DNA from: Hypomyces perniciosus
Taxonomy: Eukaryota; Ascomycota; Sordariomycetes; Hypocreales; Hypocreaceae
Assembly: GCA_008477525.1 (NCBI GenBank)
Contig: SPDT01000001.1
Coordinates: 3,782,001-3,846,000 of the forward strand
DNA: 64,000 nt
Reading direction: 5' to 3'
Positions 1 to 11,674 of this stretch are shown in pieces; within the stretch, counting starts at the first letter, position 1, and every line of letters starts with the position of its first letter. The position numbers and the translations under genes are program-made. The notes under the pieces are model-generated. The model made no database searches, was not told the DNA's origin, and worked only from the letters and a program-made list of their open reading frames with translations.

Positions 1-579
1 GGAGTTGCCATATGACGGGCTGCGCTTGGATGGCTGGGAGCTAACGGAAAGCGATGGTCGGTGGGACGTTTTCGCCTTCTTGGGTGCGTGAGGATGGTCT
101 GCCGGGTTTCCATGTTTCCCATTCTCGAGAGGGCCGTGTTGTCCATTGAGATGAAGATCGTTGGGCTTGGATTTCTTCTTGTGACTCTTGGAGGGGGGCC
201 GCTTCGACTTTTTATCGGTGGGTTCCACCTCCAAGATGGAATTCTTCAACTGGAGTGTTCGTTCAATGGCCTTTTGACGATTCAAGGGTCGAGGTTTGCA
301 CTCTGCGCACGAGTGAGCAAAGTCTTCCCTTATCGCTTCTTCCCTGTTGTCGGGATAGAAGCACTCAATGTGCTGCCACGTGTCGCATGTCTCGCAATAA
401 ATTGTGTTTCCGTCATCGTCAGAGAAGTTGCAAATACACTTGATGGTGTATGGCTCCTCCTCTGCTGTTTCAATCTTGTGGGTGACATGGTCGTGGACAG
501 TCGAGCCCGCAGGCGCGGCGTGGTTGGCCTGACTAGGAGCCGCTGCTTGCGTCGACAGCAGATTTGACTTGTCTGTCAT
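1..579 (-). CDS. PHD-finger chromatin protein (5' part, runs off the left edge)
   Basis: An open frame starts at the ATG at 579-577 and stays open to base 1, giving 193 codons; the rest lies outside the window. Residues about 45-95 form a PHD finger with the C4HC3 pattern: CIC, then CETC, WQHIEC and CAEC are all visible. PHD fingers usually read methylated or unmodified histone H3 tails. After it comes a Lys-rich, low-complexity stretch (KKSKRPPSKSHKKKSK) typical of nuclear proteins. The finger resembles those of fungal Set3- or Cti6-type histone deacetylase complex subunits, but the diagnostic C-terminal half is missing, so I give no symbol. No intron is needed in the visible part. The start is the first ATG of the frame. 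Confidence 0.8.
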   Translation of the reverse strand, partial: MTDKSNLLSTQAAAPSQANHAAPAGSTVHDHVTHKIETAEEEPYTIKCICNFSDDDGNTIYCETCDTWQHIECFYPDNREEAIREDFAHSCAECKPRPLNRQKAIERTLQLKNSILEVEPTDKKSKRPPSKSHKKKSKPNDLHLNGQHGPLENGKHGNPADHPHAPKKAKTSHRPSLSVSSQPSKRSPSYGNS

Positions 580-3500
580 AGTCCAAGAGGACCACACGGG
601 GTAGTCGGCGTCGCAAGGTGTGCGTAAATGGATTACTGTCGCGATCTTGGGAGCATGACGGCGCCTGTTAGGACGCGCGCCAAGGAGCAGATGGCTGAGG
701 AGAAGAGTAAGCGATTGTCGCGATCAACCGCGTCATACGTCGAGAGGATCTCGTCACGGTTAGATCACCGACAAGTCGTAGGCGTCGACTGGAGGCTCGA
801 GGAGGGTTGACAGTGGCCAGAAAGGGTGGACTGGTGGACGACTTGTGGCGAGACGAGAGTGAAAAGCACCCGAGTAGGCGTGATCAGACGAGAACCACGG
901 GCTCGGCTATGAGGTTTTCATACGCGTCGAGGACGATGGGTGGACACGACCGGGCGTGACGTGATTCTCGCAGAAATCGTAGTGATCGAACACGACAGGT
1001 TAGAGGCGATGGGGTTGTGGGCGAGAGACGTCGTGCGCGGGCGGCGGCAGCGGGGGGGTGGGAGGACAAAAAGAGGGAGAGAAAAAGCCAGAGCGTAGAG
1101 GCAGTAGGATGAAGAGATCGAGAGACTGACGAAGCGTCGAGGTGAGGATGTCGAGGCACAGGACGGACCGTGAATGGCACGAGGGAATGGGGATGGAGGA
1201 GGAGAGGACGGGGAGGAGCGACAGAAACTGAGCCGGGTCCTTGCTTTGCAGCCAGCGCGAGCGAGCGAGTGAGACTGAGTGCGGCGGCACCATTTAGGAA
1301 AGGTACGTACCGGGTCGAGGTACCAGGCAATTAGCAGCAACAGCACCAGCACCAGCCCAGCACCAGCCCAGCACCAGCCCAGCACCAGCCCAGCACCAGC
1401 CCAGCACCAGCCCAGCACCAGCAGCAACAGCAGCAGTAGGAGCAGCACCAGACAGACACCACCACTAACTGACCAGATACGGGCGACGAAGGGGTACGAC
1501 TACGGCGAGTCGACCACTGCGCGCCAGCGAAACAGCACAGGCAGAGGACCAGCCAGAGGGAACTGACGCTAAACCCAACGTCGAATGGGCGGTGGGATAG
1601 GGACGTCTTAGTGTACGTCCACGGTCCATCCATGCACTGGGGCCGTGGGCGTACAACGTACGGATGCACTGGGTGTAAGAGAAAAAATGGGTGAAATGGG
1701 GGGCGATTGTATGGATTGGATGCCTGAGGTGTCCACGCCCTGCACCGGCTCTGGGCTGCAGGCGAGGCGGAGTTGGCGGATGTGTGTCGTCAGATAGATA
1801 AGAGGAGGGGGACTGGCGAGAACTCGCAACAATAAGTAAGTAGGCCTAGGCATCAGCTGTAAGAGGAAGAACTCACAGCCGAGAAGAGCAGAAGAACGCC
1901 CATCATCGTCCCTTCATGGCGCTCGTGACGGTACTGTCGCTATTATTATCGAGAGGCATGGGCAAAAAAAAGCTCCACGGCTGGCAGACGAGGGTGCCGA
2001 GGCCATGAAAGAATCACATCGTGGGAAATGATGCGGCCAAGATGCCGCGACTGGGCGAGGGCCTGGAATATTAGCAGCAGCCAGCCGCATGGATATCGGA
2101 AAAGAAATACCGAGTAGATTGAGTAAGAAACCTTCCGATTCGGAGTGTTATTATTATCTTGGAAAGTCGTGGGATGAGACGAAACGAGTGTCGCATTTGA
2201 CCACAAGCATCAAGCAGAGGGTGGTGACCTCAGCGAGAAACTTGTTGACGAGACCTGCTTGTGTGGCGTCAGTGACCAGCGGCCACAAGAAACGCCGGCG
2301 CAACAGGGCCCTTGTGCGGCGCCCGCACCTTGGCTTGGTACGTACCTGTAAGTGCGGGTGCTGATCCAAAGCCAAGCAAGGCCCACAGTGTTTGCACCAC
2401 ACCTCAAATGAAGTGCCACCAACAATCTAGCCGGCAGAACTCGTACTCGTACTGTGATGATATTATTTTGTCGCGTCATTAAACAGCAGCTGGAAACTTG
2501 ACAGATGTGCCTCGCGAAGATCGAGCTTGGTCACAACAAGTGCCCGGTAAGTAAAATTACAGTGCTACCTAGACGAGTATTAACCCCGGTCTGTTACCCG
2601 GATGGTGTTTGCGATTCATACTTAATTGAAGGCTGCTCCTCAGCAAACGCTGTGGCGCATTCGTCGTCTCTTCCATGAGACCAGCCTGCGACTTCGACCA
2701 CCGGTATCGCAAAAATCCGGCCACCCTGAACGAGATCGATGATGAAGCGTAACACAACGGACAATGACCACCCGCCTCGTCAGACTTTGGCACAGTGAGA
2801 ACAGGGGATTGCTGTGCGAGCGGGGATGAATGTTGGAGGTTGGCAAGGGTTTATTATTTGGCGTCCATCGAGCCAGACTCAGCATAGCCTTGTCTTGTCA
2901 ACCAGCACGACTGCGGCTTGTGATTGGCCTCGCGCCGCGCAAAGTGCATCAATGGGCCCGTGCGCTGGGTTGCGCAGGCTGCGAATCGCGAGCTTCAGAT
3001 GGGGTCCATCTCGAACTGGGGTCAGCAAGCCAATCAGAGAACCAGCGCAAGCCGTCAACTAGATCAGCCATTAACTCCGTACTCTCATTAGGTGGCCAAA
3101 ACATGCAGCTTGGTTAATCCATCTTCAATGGAATATTATTCCACTATTATCGGGGCTTGTACTCCGTACTTCGTACAACTTTCGAGCTTGAATGTTGGTG
3201 CTACATGTTAGTATTACATTAGCCCGAAACACACGTTACGCGCGGCCAAAGGCTTGTGGACAGTTGTCTTCTAGGTAACGGGTGCTCGGACGCATCAGAC
3301 GAGTGATGCATCACCTCACAATATACAGCAATGTTACAAGCTCCATAACAGCAATATTCGGAAAACTTGTCAGCTACGTCAATCAGTCCCTCTAGCAACA
3401 TGTGGGCTCGGCCAAACATCACAATTGGTATCGCGAATAGTTTGCATGTTCGCCTCAATATGCTCTCCGGATATCGGATACGATGCGACCAGAACAGAAT

Positions 3501-4634
3501 GCACAGATACATGACGCTCATCTGAGATGAGCAACCTTCTTCATGCCGCTGTACAAGACAGCCGACACAATGAAAGTTATAGTGAAAATCAAAAATTCCG
3601 CCCCCAATGGCCCCGAAGGACAATTGAGTGCAGGACGACTCCGCGCTGTGCAATGCAGGCCTCCCACACTAGTACCCCGTTTTCTTGAGCTCGGGATACT
3701 GGAACAAGGTAAGTATGAAGAAGAAAAGAGAAAAAGTTGAAATGCCAGCGACTGGCGAACGATTTTATAGAAACCATCCTGGGCCCGTGCGTCGTGGGAC
3801 CCGCCATGCCTGAAATTGCTTCCTGAGGCCAAACTCTGGAAAAGCAGGCTTGGCAAGCAAGGCCCTGCCTGCTCCCTGCTAATGGGTTGCGTCTCAAACT
3901 GCATGTGGACTTGAGTTGGGGAAAGAGAGAAGCGCAGTGAATAGCATAAAAGGAAAGCCCTACATGCTTGCATCCTTTATTGAGGGTACTTCGTAGTAAA
4001 TCTCGCTTCTAAGACCGCTACTTTCTGCTATTGAATGTACTGACAAAATGAGGCTGACTGAAACGCGTTGAGATGCAAAGTATACACTCGATACAGCCAC
4101 AGTCGTGGGGGTACCTGCTGCATAGTAGACTTGTACGAAGCACAGGCAAGGCGTATCTTTTATGTTTTGAATCCCTGGTAAGTCAAGTCAATTCGGCATA
4201 TGTTGTGTTTACCATTAAAATTACTGAAACTACAAGAACCAGCCGCAATCGCTTGCAATAGGAAGACTGTCTTGAAGAGGTCGGTCTCAGTGGTAGGCGT
4301 CTCGCCTCCGACCGTATCAGCGCTATCTTTGGCTTGGGATTGTGGAGAGGCCCCAACAAAGTCCAATCGGAGCCTTGGCCAGGGTCCATGACGCATTCAA
4401 CACCGCCTGAATGCAGCACAACAATAGGGCATCCCGTGACGTGCGTGATTCAGTAGGAGTACCTCAGTACCTAGCAGTAGTACTACTTTAGTAGTACCTC
4501 TGTCGCAGCAATCCGTAGTCGTCCGTCCTCAATCTTACTTCTCTTCATCACCTTGACCCAACATCTCATCCCTCTCCTAGTGACGCCTCTCATCACACAC
4601 AGACTCCCGTTTGATCCTACCGATTACAGTCACG
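580..4634. other. About 4 kb with no supportable gene
   Basis: This is the upstream region of the PHD gene and of the NPC2-like gene. All open frames are short, overlap on both strands and resemble no family I know. It holds an 11-bp tandem repeat (1348-1423), three copies of the TACGRAGTA-type motif (3160, 3167, 3987) and a CT-rich leader just before 4635. A long 5' UTR or a non-coding RNA is possible but not visible in the sequence. Confidence 0.6.
1348..1423. repeat. 11-bp tandem repeat, unit AGCACCAGCCC
   Basis: Six perfect copies run from 1348 to 1413, followed by a partial copy, then a CAG/CAACAG-rich tail. Because 11 is not a multiple of three, reading frames cross it in all phases and give artificial Ser/Pro/Ala/Gln or Gly/Leu/Trp proteins. 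It lies about 770 bp upstream of the PHD gene start. A minisatellite is the simplest reading. Confidence 0.9.
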
Positions 4635-5281
4635 ATGCGGTTTTCCACCACTATTGCCTGCCTATCTGCCTGCCTGGCCCCGACCACAGCCCTCGCCATT
4701 TTTGGCGGGTCGGCCTCCGCCCTTGACAGCAGCCTCAAGGTCCCCGGAGAGTCTCCCCTCGAATTCTGCAATGCCAACCGTGACAACGACGTCCTTAAGA
4801 TTGAGAAGGTCGATCTGTCTCCCAACCCACCACAGGTGTATGCAAACTCCGCTCTCCCCATCCTCTGAACTGGACTGACAACGCCGATAGCGGCAAGGAG
4901 CTTGTCATCGCGGCCTCTGGCGAGGTGAAGGAGACCATCAAGAAGGGAGCATACGTCAAGTTGACCGTCAAGTATGGCCTTATCCAGCTGCTTTCTCAGA
5001 CCGCAGATCTGTGCGAACAACTCGGAAATGTCGACCTTTCATGCCCTCTTGAGCCTGGAAAGTTGACCATCACAAAGAACGTGGAGCTACCAACTATGAT
5101 CCCTCCGGTATGAGGCTTCCCAACTTTGCGACGATGACTACCTGCTAACCGCCGACAGGGAACCTACAACGTCTTTGCCGATGTTTATACTGATGATGAC
5201 AAGCAAATTACCTGTCTGAAGGCCTCTGTCAACTTCCCGCGACCCGGTTTTGCCTCAGCCGGAGACAACGAGGAACTTTGA
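4635..5281 (+). CDS. NPC2: Phosphatidylglycerol/phosphatidylinositol transfer protein (ML domain, NPC2 family)
   Basis: Exons 4635-4837, 4891-5107 and 5159-5281 give 180 residues. The introns are 53 and 51 bp with donors GTATGC and GTATGA and branch points CTGAC and CTAAC. The protein begins with a hydrophobic signal peptide (about residues 1-21, ending near TTALA), followed by an ML domain with the family features VPGESPLEFC, LSPNPP, GAYVKLTVKYG, DLCEQL, DLSCPL and ITCLKA. Members bind single lipid or sterol molecules in the vacuole/lysosome lumen and pass them to membranes. Length and cysteine spacing match fungal PG/PI-TP. I chose the ATG at 4635, not the in-frame ATG at 4611, because it starts the signal peptide directly. 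Confidence 0.93.
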
Positions 5282-5615
5282 TTTGGAGCATTGCTGGGCG
5301 CGAGAAGAGAAATTGCTGATTGGGGTCACGGGTAACGCCAGAGATTATGGGTTTCTTGTTCGGTAGCATTGTTATTACTGCATTTCTGTTTTTGGGCGAA
5401 CTACTCCAAACGGGTTCATAGGCAAATCAACGCGACCATCACCATGACATGATGCATAGGTACAAATCTTTGGCAGTCGGTATACACTCATACTCAAACG
5501 CAACATAAATTGCATGTGGAACCGTATGTAATTCGGCGTTCGTCTGACGCAATATTCCTCCGCCCATAAACACCCAGCCTTCGGAATGATATCGTCCAAC
5601 ACCGCAGAAGCCTGT
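5282..5615. other. Intergenic, shared 3' region
   Basis: The NPC2-like gene and the V-ATPase subunit F gene converge here. Nothing besides 3' UTR sequence is recognisable. Confidence 0.7.
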
Positions 5616-6201
5616 TTACTCCCCAAACAAACGGCGAACCCGCCTCAACACACTGTCCTTCTCGGGATCATAGGGATGGTCTTTGCTCGGGATCTCGAGG
5701 ACGGTAGGGAAGGCAGCGGTGTAGGTATCAACTCGGTGGCGTATCCGATCAGCAACCTTGGCAACCATCAGCATAATGAAGTCGGATAGGAGCGACGATT
5801 CCGGATGTTAACAGACATGTTGATTGATCAAGACAATACCAATATCTTTTCGCTCGGTGAACTGCTCAAATGCCGACTCGATCGCCGCGGTTTCTGTCTT
5901 GTTGTCGACGACTAGGAAGTTCTTTGCCGCATCAGCGCCGGCGGAGACGTGCTGTAGGTCGTGTAAGATATTTCAATCGCTATCACAAACGGGTAGCAAT
6001 CAGGAAAACACTCACGCCGATACCCGCAAGGAGCAATCCCGTCACCGAGTCCTAGCCAATGTCAGGTCATCTTGCGCCATGCAACAAGGCCGAGTCACTG
6101 TAGTGGCTGCCAGAGAGTCATCGGCTCGTGGCGGCGCAACTCACCTCGTCACCGATGACGGCGAGAAACTGCCGGTCCTTGAAATCCGCATGCGAAGCCA
6201 T
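5616..6201 (-). CDS. VMA7: V-type proton ATPase subunit F
   Basis: Four exons on the minus strand: 6145-6201, 6016-6051, 5817-5951 and 5616-5756, giving 122 residues, the usual length of fungal Vma7. The protein reads [19 protein letters not shown], then [30 protein letters not shown] and, at the end, [11 protein letters not shown], matching subunit F throughout. Subunit F belongs to the central stalk of the V1 sector and helps couple ATP hydrolysis to proton pumping into vacuole, Golgi and endosomes. Introns are 93, 64 and 60 bp. The third has an unusual donor, GTCTGT, directly after INQH, but phase and family alignment support it. The gene is divergent from Nur1, with 400 bp between the two starts. 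Confidence 0.94.
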
Positions 6202-6601
6202 CTTGACAGTTGGCGACAGGTCCGTATGTTGTGGTTTGAAGTTGGAGGTTGCGTTGATGCTGCTCCACAGAGGTGTTGGAGCCACTGCTGGAGCTCGCTA
6301 TCGGTAGTGTACATAACATTGCCCCGCGCACCAGCCAGCGAGCCAACCACTGATGCACCGCCTGCAGCCCCCTTGCAGTTGCTTGCTCAGAGTCGACGCT
6401 AGGCTACAGGTGGAAATTTGCTGCAAAGCCGGAGCTCTAGTAAACAATCCACGCCTAATCCACCGCTCATCCATCACCAAACTTTTTTTTCTTTCACCAC
6501 CTTTCGCGGGACTTCTCTCGCCCAACTCGCGGAGACGCAAATCCTATCGCCTGCGGAGGATCGAGTCACGAGTGTTGGAGCTTCCTCGGAGCAGACAAAA
6601 G
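6202..6601. promoter_or_regulatory. Shared divergent promoter of VMA7 and NUR1
   Basis: These 400 bp separate the start codons of two divergently transcribed genes. There is a T-rich and CT-rich stretch near 6481-6510 on the NUR1 side. I see no clear TATA box or named factor site. Confidence 0.5.
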
Positions 6602-8037
6602 ATGCCTCGACTAATACGGCGAAAGCCGCTCTTTGAGCGCATCACGTCCATGCTCAATCCCATGGACTTCCTCCTCTGGCTCTCGGAGGAGCTGGAAACC
6701 AGGGACTGGGACTCGAAGCTGGCTGGCACACAGCTAGGCTTGGGCATGAACTTCGTCTTTTTATTAGCACGAGCTAATTCTGGGTCGGAGACATCCTCGG
6801 ATGGCGATATCTTTGGCGACGACTCCAGTCCAGGCTGGTTATCTCTCTTTGTACGTGCAACTCGATCGCAAGTCGTCGCACTCCGTGAACTAACCGTCTC
6901 GGTCAGGTTTATCCCATCGTCTGGGGTCTCGTCCTCTTCTCCTGCATCAACGCGGCCTACGCATGGTCCCGGTCGCGAAAGTACCGAATGTTCGAGGCAA
7001 GCATCGACGTGCAGCCCACAACGCCCTCTGCCCGACGGGTTCAACTGCAATCATCCCCCGGTTCATCATCGCCGCTGCGGTACCTCGTGGATATGGTCAC
7101 GCCTGGCTCGGCCGAATCACGAGCGCATCCTGATAAAAGACGGGACGTGTGGGAACTTTCGGTGTGGGATCCTCTTCCTATGTCTCTAAGGCTCTTCTGC
7201 TTGTTCAGCCCTGGACATGTGTTGGTCTATCTACTCTTCTTGCCGCTTGCGCCATTAGATCCTCAACCCAGCGTGACGATATTCAACACTCTGGTCATGC
7301 AAGTAGTCCTTTCAGGGCAATTGCTCATTCTTTCCTCTCGGTTCAACCAGCAAGCTAAGGACAACGCGATTATCCAAAAGGAGGTGATGAATGAGTACAA
7401 CACCAAATTCGTCCATCCTCGACTCTACCCTACCGTCAGGGACGTGGGAACCCAAGTTTCAGACGATCAACCGAACAAAACATGCGGATTTGTCCAAGTT
7501 GGTACCCCAACGACACTTGTTCGGACTTCTTTCACAGCACGGACGAGCCGTCATAGCGACCCCGATGAGACTTTCCCAAGTCACAGCAACGTCATGAAGC
7601 CACAGATGTTCACCCCCACCAACCCAAGACGTTCGGAAGTCTTCACCCCAAGCGTCACTCAGCCTAGCTCCGCCCTTCGGCAAAGCATAGCCAGCAGCCA
7701 CATTCCCGCCTCCGCGTCCACCAGTAACGCGGCAACCTCAACTACTGGCAATCCGAACTTTGGGGGAAGTATGGGCATCTACAGTCATAATAGGTCACCC
7801 ATCAAGAAGGCTATTAGCATAAATGATCTGAATAATCAAGAACCACCGCCCTCTCCGAGAAACTCAAGAGAGATGGCTGCGCTTGAACAGAGAAACATGG
7901 CGCGAGCCAGCAGCCCGACGAAGCATACGGAGATTCGGCGATCGACAAGACCAAGTATGACTAGTACAGGCACATCTAATCCATTTTTAAACATGGCAAG
8001 GAACAGGACGCAGCAGGAAAGATACCCCCGGTGGTAG
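6602..8037 (+). CDS. NUR1: Nuclear rim protein 1 (Nur1 family)
   Basis: Exons 6602-6850 and 6907-8037 give 459 residues; the 56-bp intron has donor GTACGT and a CTAAC branch. The N terminus (RRKPLFERITSMLNPMDFLL, then LSEEL) is the conserved Nur1 start. Transmembrane segments are visible around GMNFVFLLARA, PIVWGLVLFSCINAAYAW, LFCLFSPGHVLVYLLFLPLA and TLVMQVVLSGQLLIL, with the family phrases SSPLRYLV, AHPDKRRDVWELSVWDP and EYNTKFVHPR between and after them. The C-terminal 170 residues are Ser/Thr/Pro-rich and look disordered. Nur1 sits in the inner nuclear membrane; in yeast it tethers rDNA and heterochromatin to the nuclear periphery. That role is taken from the family, not read here. Confidence 0.9.
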
Positions 8038-8589
8038 ATTCCTTTTTCTGGTGTTATGTTGCCTACATCAACCGATGTTGCGTGATTCTATGTATTATTC
8101 TTAATTTCAGAGGTTTACTTGGGTACTTGGATTCAGCGTGGCATCTGTCTGGCGTTTTGGCTTTTATGTGGTTTGTGTATGGGTCTGTGTCCAGGGCGGC
8201 GGAGCTTTAGGAGAGCAGAGCAGGTACCTTGGTGATAATGCGAGTTTTGTGAGTTCTGGAGAAAGCATTGGTGCGACCCAGGCCGGAAGCGACCATGGAG
8301 GATTGTATCTGGATTCTCCCGTGTTGTGGTTTTGCTTTCCTGTGCAGGAGTTCAATGAGCAATAACGTGCAGGTGCCGTCGTCTTGATCTCCTCTTCCCA
8401 AACCCATTGATTTCGATTTGCATTGATATTACCGCTGTTCTCGAGTCTTGACGTTTAAGCAATACATTCTTTCGGCCGCAGCACTCGTTCCACCTCGGCC
8501 ACGGAACGAGTTGCTCATGGATTCAGGAATTTGCGCTCCTTTTCAGTCTCCTCGGAAATTATTGCAGGACTAACCTGTTCATCAGCAGA
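8038..8589. other. Intergenic, 552 bp
   Basis: 3' end of NUR1 and leader of the next gene. An ACTAAC...CAGCAG stretch directly before the ATG at 8590 resembles an intron end, so the next gene may have an intron in its leader or an additional upstream exon. I could not find a convincing donor. Confidence 0.5.
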
Positions 8590-11500
8590 ATGGCTCACTT
8601 TCTGTCTCCGAAGGTCACTGAGGCTGCTGTGCGACAGATTCCTTCACCAAAGTCTAAACGCAGGACTGTCAAGACGGCTCGATATCTCCCACCAAAGGTC
8701 TCTGATGCAGGGGCCCGACTCCTGGAATCAACACCTGAGCCAGCTCCGTTGTCGAAACCCAAACCAGAGGCTCCTCAAGCATCAAACCCTCAACCAAGTC
8801 TTGATCCATTACGCAAAGCCGTGCTCAAGGCGGCATCTGAGCCTCAGGAGAAACGCCAGGGATTAAAAGAACGACGAGACCGTCAAGAGACTACGTCCTT
8901 GGGAGGATGGATGAGGAATATATTCCCCAGCCAACGAGCAGAGCGTGGAGGGACATGCAGGGAACAAGGATATTGGGAGGAGATGGAGGCCACAGACAAA
9001 AAAGAAGGTCGATCCCGACGACGTGTAACCGATAGTCACCACAGTCTGGGGGGTGAATCGGTAAGTTCCAATCGAATAGTCCGCTGGAACACCGCGAAGG
9101 AGCTGCCTGATGGACCATCCCATCACATCAAACCACGTAGACGCGCAGTTTCCATCAACCAAGAAGCTTTATCATCATTGAACTATGATCGGAGACGAAG
9201 CTGGACTCCACGGGAAGATTCTGAGGACCAGATCTCTATCACAAAGCTTGGTGGAGTCCTCCAAAACAGTGATACCAAGAGAAATAAAACGACGAATGAT
9301 AGCACTGTTGCTGATACTACCGAGTCTAAAATATGGTCTGGGTCGGGTGGGCATTCATCACAAATGCATCAACTATTCAAGGCAAGCCTCGAAGGTCGTC
9401 GTCAACGACAAAGGCTCAAGCAAAGCGGCGATTATCTGGGCGTTCAGGGGGTCAATCCACAAACTGGTCAACTCGATATCATGACTCCCACCGACAGCAG
9501 CGCCACCAGCCAGGAGAGACAGCGCAGACTCATTTCGTTGCGGGACATGTTGAGGAATAACAGGTACTCCTATGGAAGGCCCGCAGCACAGAAGGAAATG
9601 ATACCCACAGGCAGCGAGGAGGAGAAATTTTTAAGACTGCAGAAAGGAAAGCAAGTGATTAAAGAGTTGAGTAAGAGTGTCAAGTGGCAGCGGCGCAGAA
9701 AGCAATGGTCCTCAGCACAGGAACCGGACTTGAGCCCAATAACCCAATCGCTGAAAAGCGCATCTTCCGGTTCTTGTGAGTAGCAGCCTTAACATGCAGT
9801 GGATTTGATCTCTAACATACAGATCCTGAATCATAGGGAGACAGTCTCACAATCCCATTCACAATCCCTCTACCTCCCCGCGTGAAGCAAGACTTGTAGA
9901 GATCAGCCCCCTGAAACCTCCTCATCCAACTCTCAAGATCCCTCTTCTTGATGAGATGATCGCTGGGACTCCTCGCTCGTCAAATACTGTCATTCGAACA
10001 CCGCATCGACGAAGCATCGCAAACACATCGCCCACAGCATGGGAGCTGTTTGAAAATGGCATATGCTTCAACGGTTCCAGCGCTTCCAATGTTGCCGCTC
10101 ATGGGTACGTGAATGTGAATCAACCACCACACCAGGTATCACCAGTAAGATCGCCGCTTGAAGAAGAGACTATGGCGTCAAATGACTGGGTCAAAGCAAA
10201 CAATGGGCAGCCTTTTTTAGGCCTACAAGCCGGGAGACAAATCAATGCAGAGGACGCAGAACAGAGCCTCCTAACTCTCCCGGCCAACGATATACATCTA
10301 CGCCAGCTGTTTCTTGTGAACACCAGCGCTCCCAAGGTCGAGATCCCACCTCCTATGAGCACCAATATTACAGATTATCCGACTACGCATACATCCAGAA
10401 CGACTCTTGTCCGGGTAGCGATGGGGGAGCCAGAAGTTCAGACGCCCTTCGAAGGGAAACTATTGCGGAAAGCCGTGCCTCATTTGACATACCTCAAAAG
10501 GAAGAGGAACGAAGAGAAATGCCAGCAAAAAATTCTTCATCCAAAGGGAAAGGTCGTGCATACTCTCCATTCAAACTTAGTGACCAACGCCAGAGACGCG
10601 ACCCAGAATCAGAGGGTCGTCGGCCTGATGCAGGAACAGCCAGTCAAAAAGCGACCCGTGGGGCCAGACCAAACGCCCCTCTTAAAAGAAATGATGGAGA
10701 AGGACATACCGATGTTGAAGAAACGAGGCGCAATACTGAACCAGCCCGAGTCGGGGCCGTTTCACAAGTCTCTACGTCAGTGCGAAACGGACCACGAGTG
10801 GATCGACAGCACCATACAGGATATCACGACCAAGGCCGACGAAGTAAGGCTATCTGCCTTCACACGCACCATCACCACTACTGGCTGCAGCCACCAGACG
10901 TATCTCCCAAGTGTGGACGAAGCCACCGTGAGGAAACCGGAGGAACGTCAGCGACAGTTCTGCCGAGTGGGTTGCAACCCGCTAGTCAAGAAGTCGCCCA
11001 AGAACAAATTGGAGAATTTCCTTGTCGACCCATCGTTGAGCGTCGTGCAGAGTGCTACCACGGCGGACAAAGGTGGACCAGCGACAGATACTGCGTCCAC
11101 GGAACAGATAACTTGCATAGAGCGGCGACCAGTTTCGGCACAAGGAGAGGTGATGGCAGATCAGTTATACAGCACGTCACTCAGGTCAACATCTGTGCAA
11201 CACCAAATCCTAACTCACAACTATGCTGGAGATCAGCACCGTGCCAAGAAGCGAAAGCAAGGGATGACGGGGGACGAGACGGACTATTTCGCCGAGAGGT
11301 TGAGCTCTCCGGGCAGCTATCCAGCCCATCTGGACGTCGAAGACGACACCGAAAGTCATTCAGATGAGGAACATGACGACCAGGAAAGCTTGCAAGCGAA
11401 GTGGAAAAGCTTTAGGAAAGAATGGCGACAGAAACAGAAGCAGGGATCCACATCACAAGTCATTGTCTGGTATGGAATAGCCTTGCTTCGTGGGTATTGG

Positions 11501-11674
11501 GCGTTTATTTGGCCGGTGCTTGATCCCCGGACGTTGTGGACGAAACACGAAGACTCTGTGAGTCCGTTAATGGCCTGTGTTATGATCGTGCTGGCGGCGC
11601 CGGCAGCCATTCTTGGATCGGTAGTATTCGTCCAGTTGATGAAGCTTGTGGCTTTGATATGGGTTGTCCTTTAG
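8590..11674 (+). CDS. Unidentified 1007-residue protein with C-terminal membrane segments
   Basis: Two exons, 8590-9775 and 9837-11674, join across a 61-bp intron (donor GTGAGT, CTAAC, acceptor ATAG) that removes the stop at 9781 and restores the frame. I do not recognise the family. Residues 1-880 are highly charged, rich in Ser, Arg, Lys and Gln, with several basic clusters (KERRDRQ, KWQRRRKQW, KKRKQ) and short SP/TP motifs (ISPLKPPHP, RSPLEEE), suggesting a mostly disordered nuclear or scaffold protein. Near the C terminus an acidic stretch (EDDTESHSDEEHDDQE) precedes a basic helix and two hydrophobic segments: IVWYGIALLRGYWAFIWPVL, and MACVMIVLAAPAAILG continuing through LVALIWVVL to the last residue. 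That is a hairpin or tail-anchor layout. It follows NUR1 in the same direction. Location at the nuclear envelope or ER is only a guess. Confidence 0.72.

Noticed and set aside
918..1669. Overlapping frames rich in Gly/Leu/Trp/Cys or Pro/Ala/Gln around 1331-1448
   Set aside because: They result from reading an 11-bp repeat in different phases on both strands.
3518..3973. 151-codon minus-strand frame in the left gene-free region
   Set aside because: Overlaps other unrelated frames on both strands, has no family resemblance and no intron or leader signals.
8517..8589. Additional upstream exon for the unidentified protein (ATG at 8517)
   Set aside because: An intron-like end precedes the ATG at 8590, but I found no convincing donor, and the frame from 8517 hits a stop.
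10519..11367. 282-codon frame inside the unidentified protein
   Set aside because: It is a shifted frame within the second exon; the longer frame continues through with a clear membrane tail.
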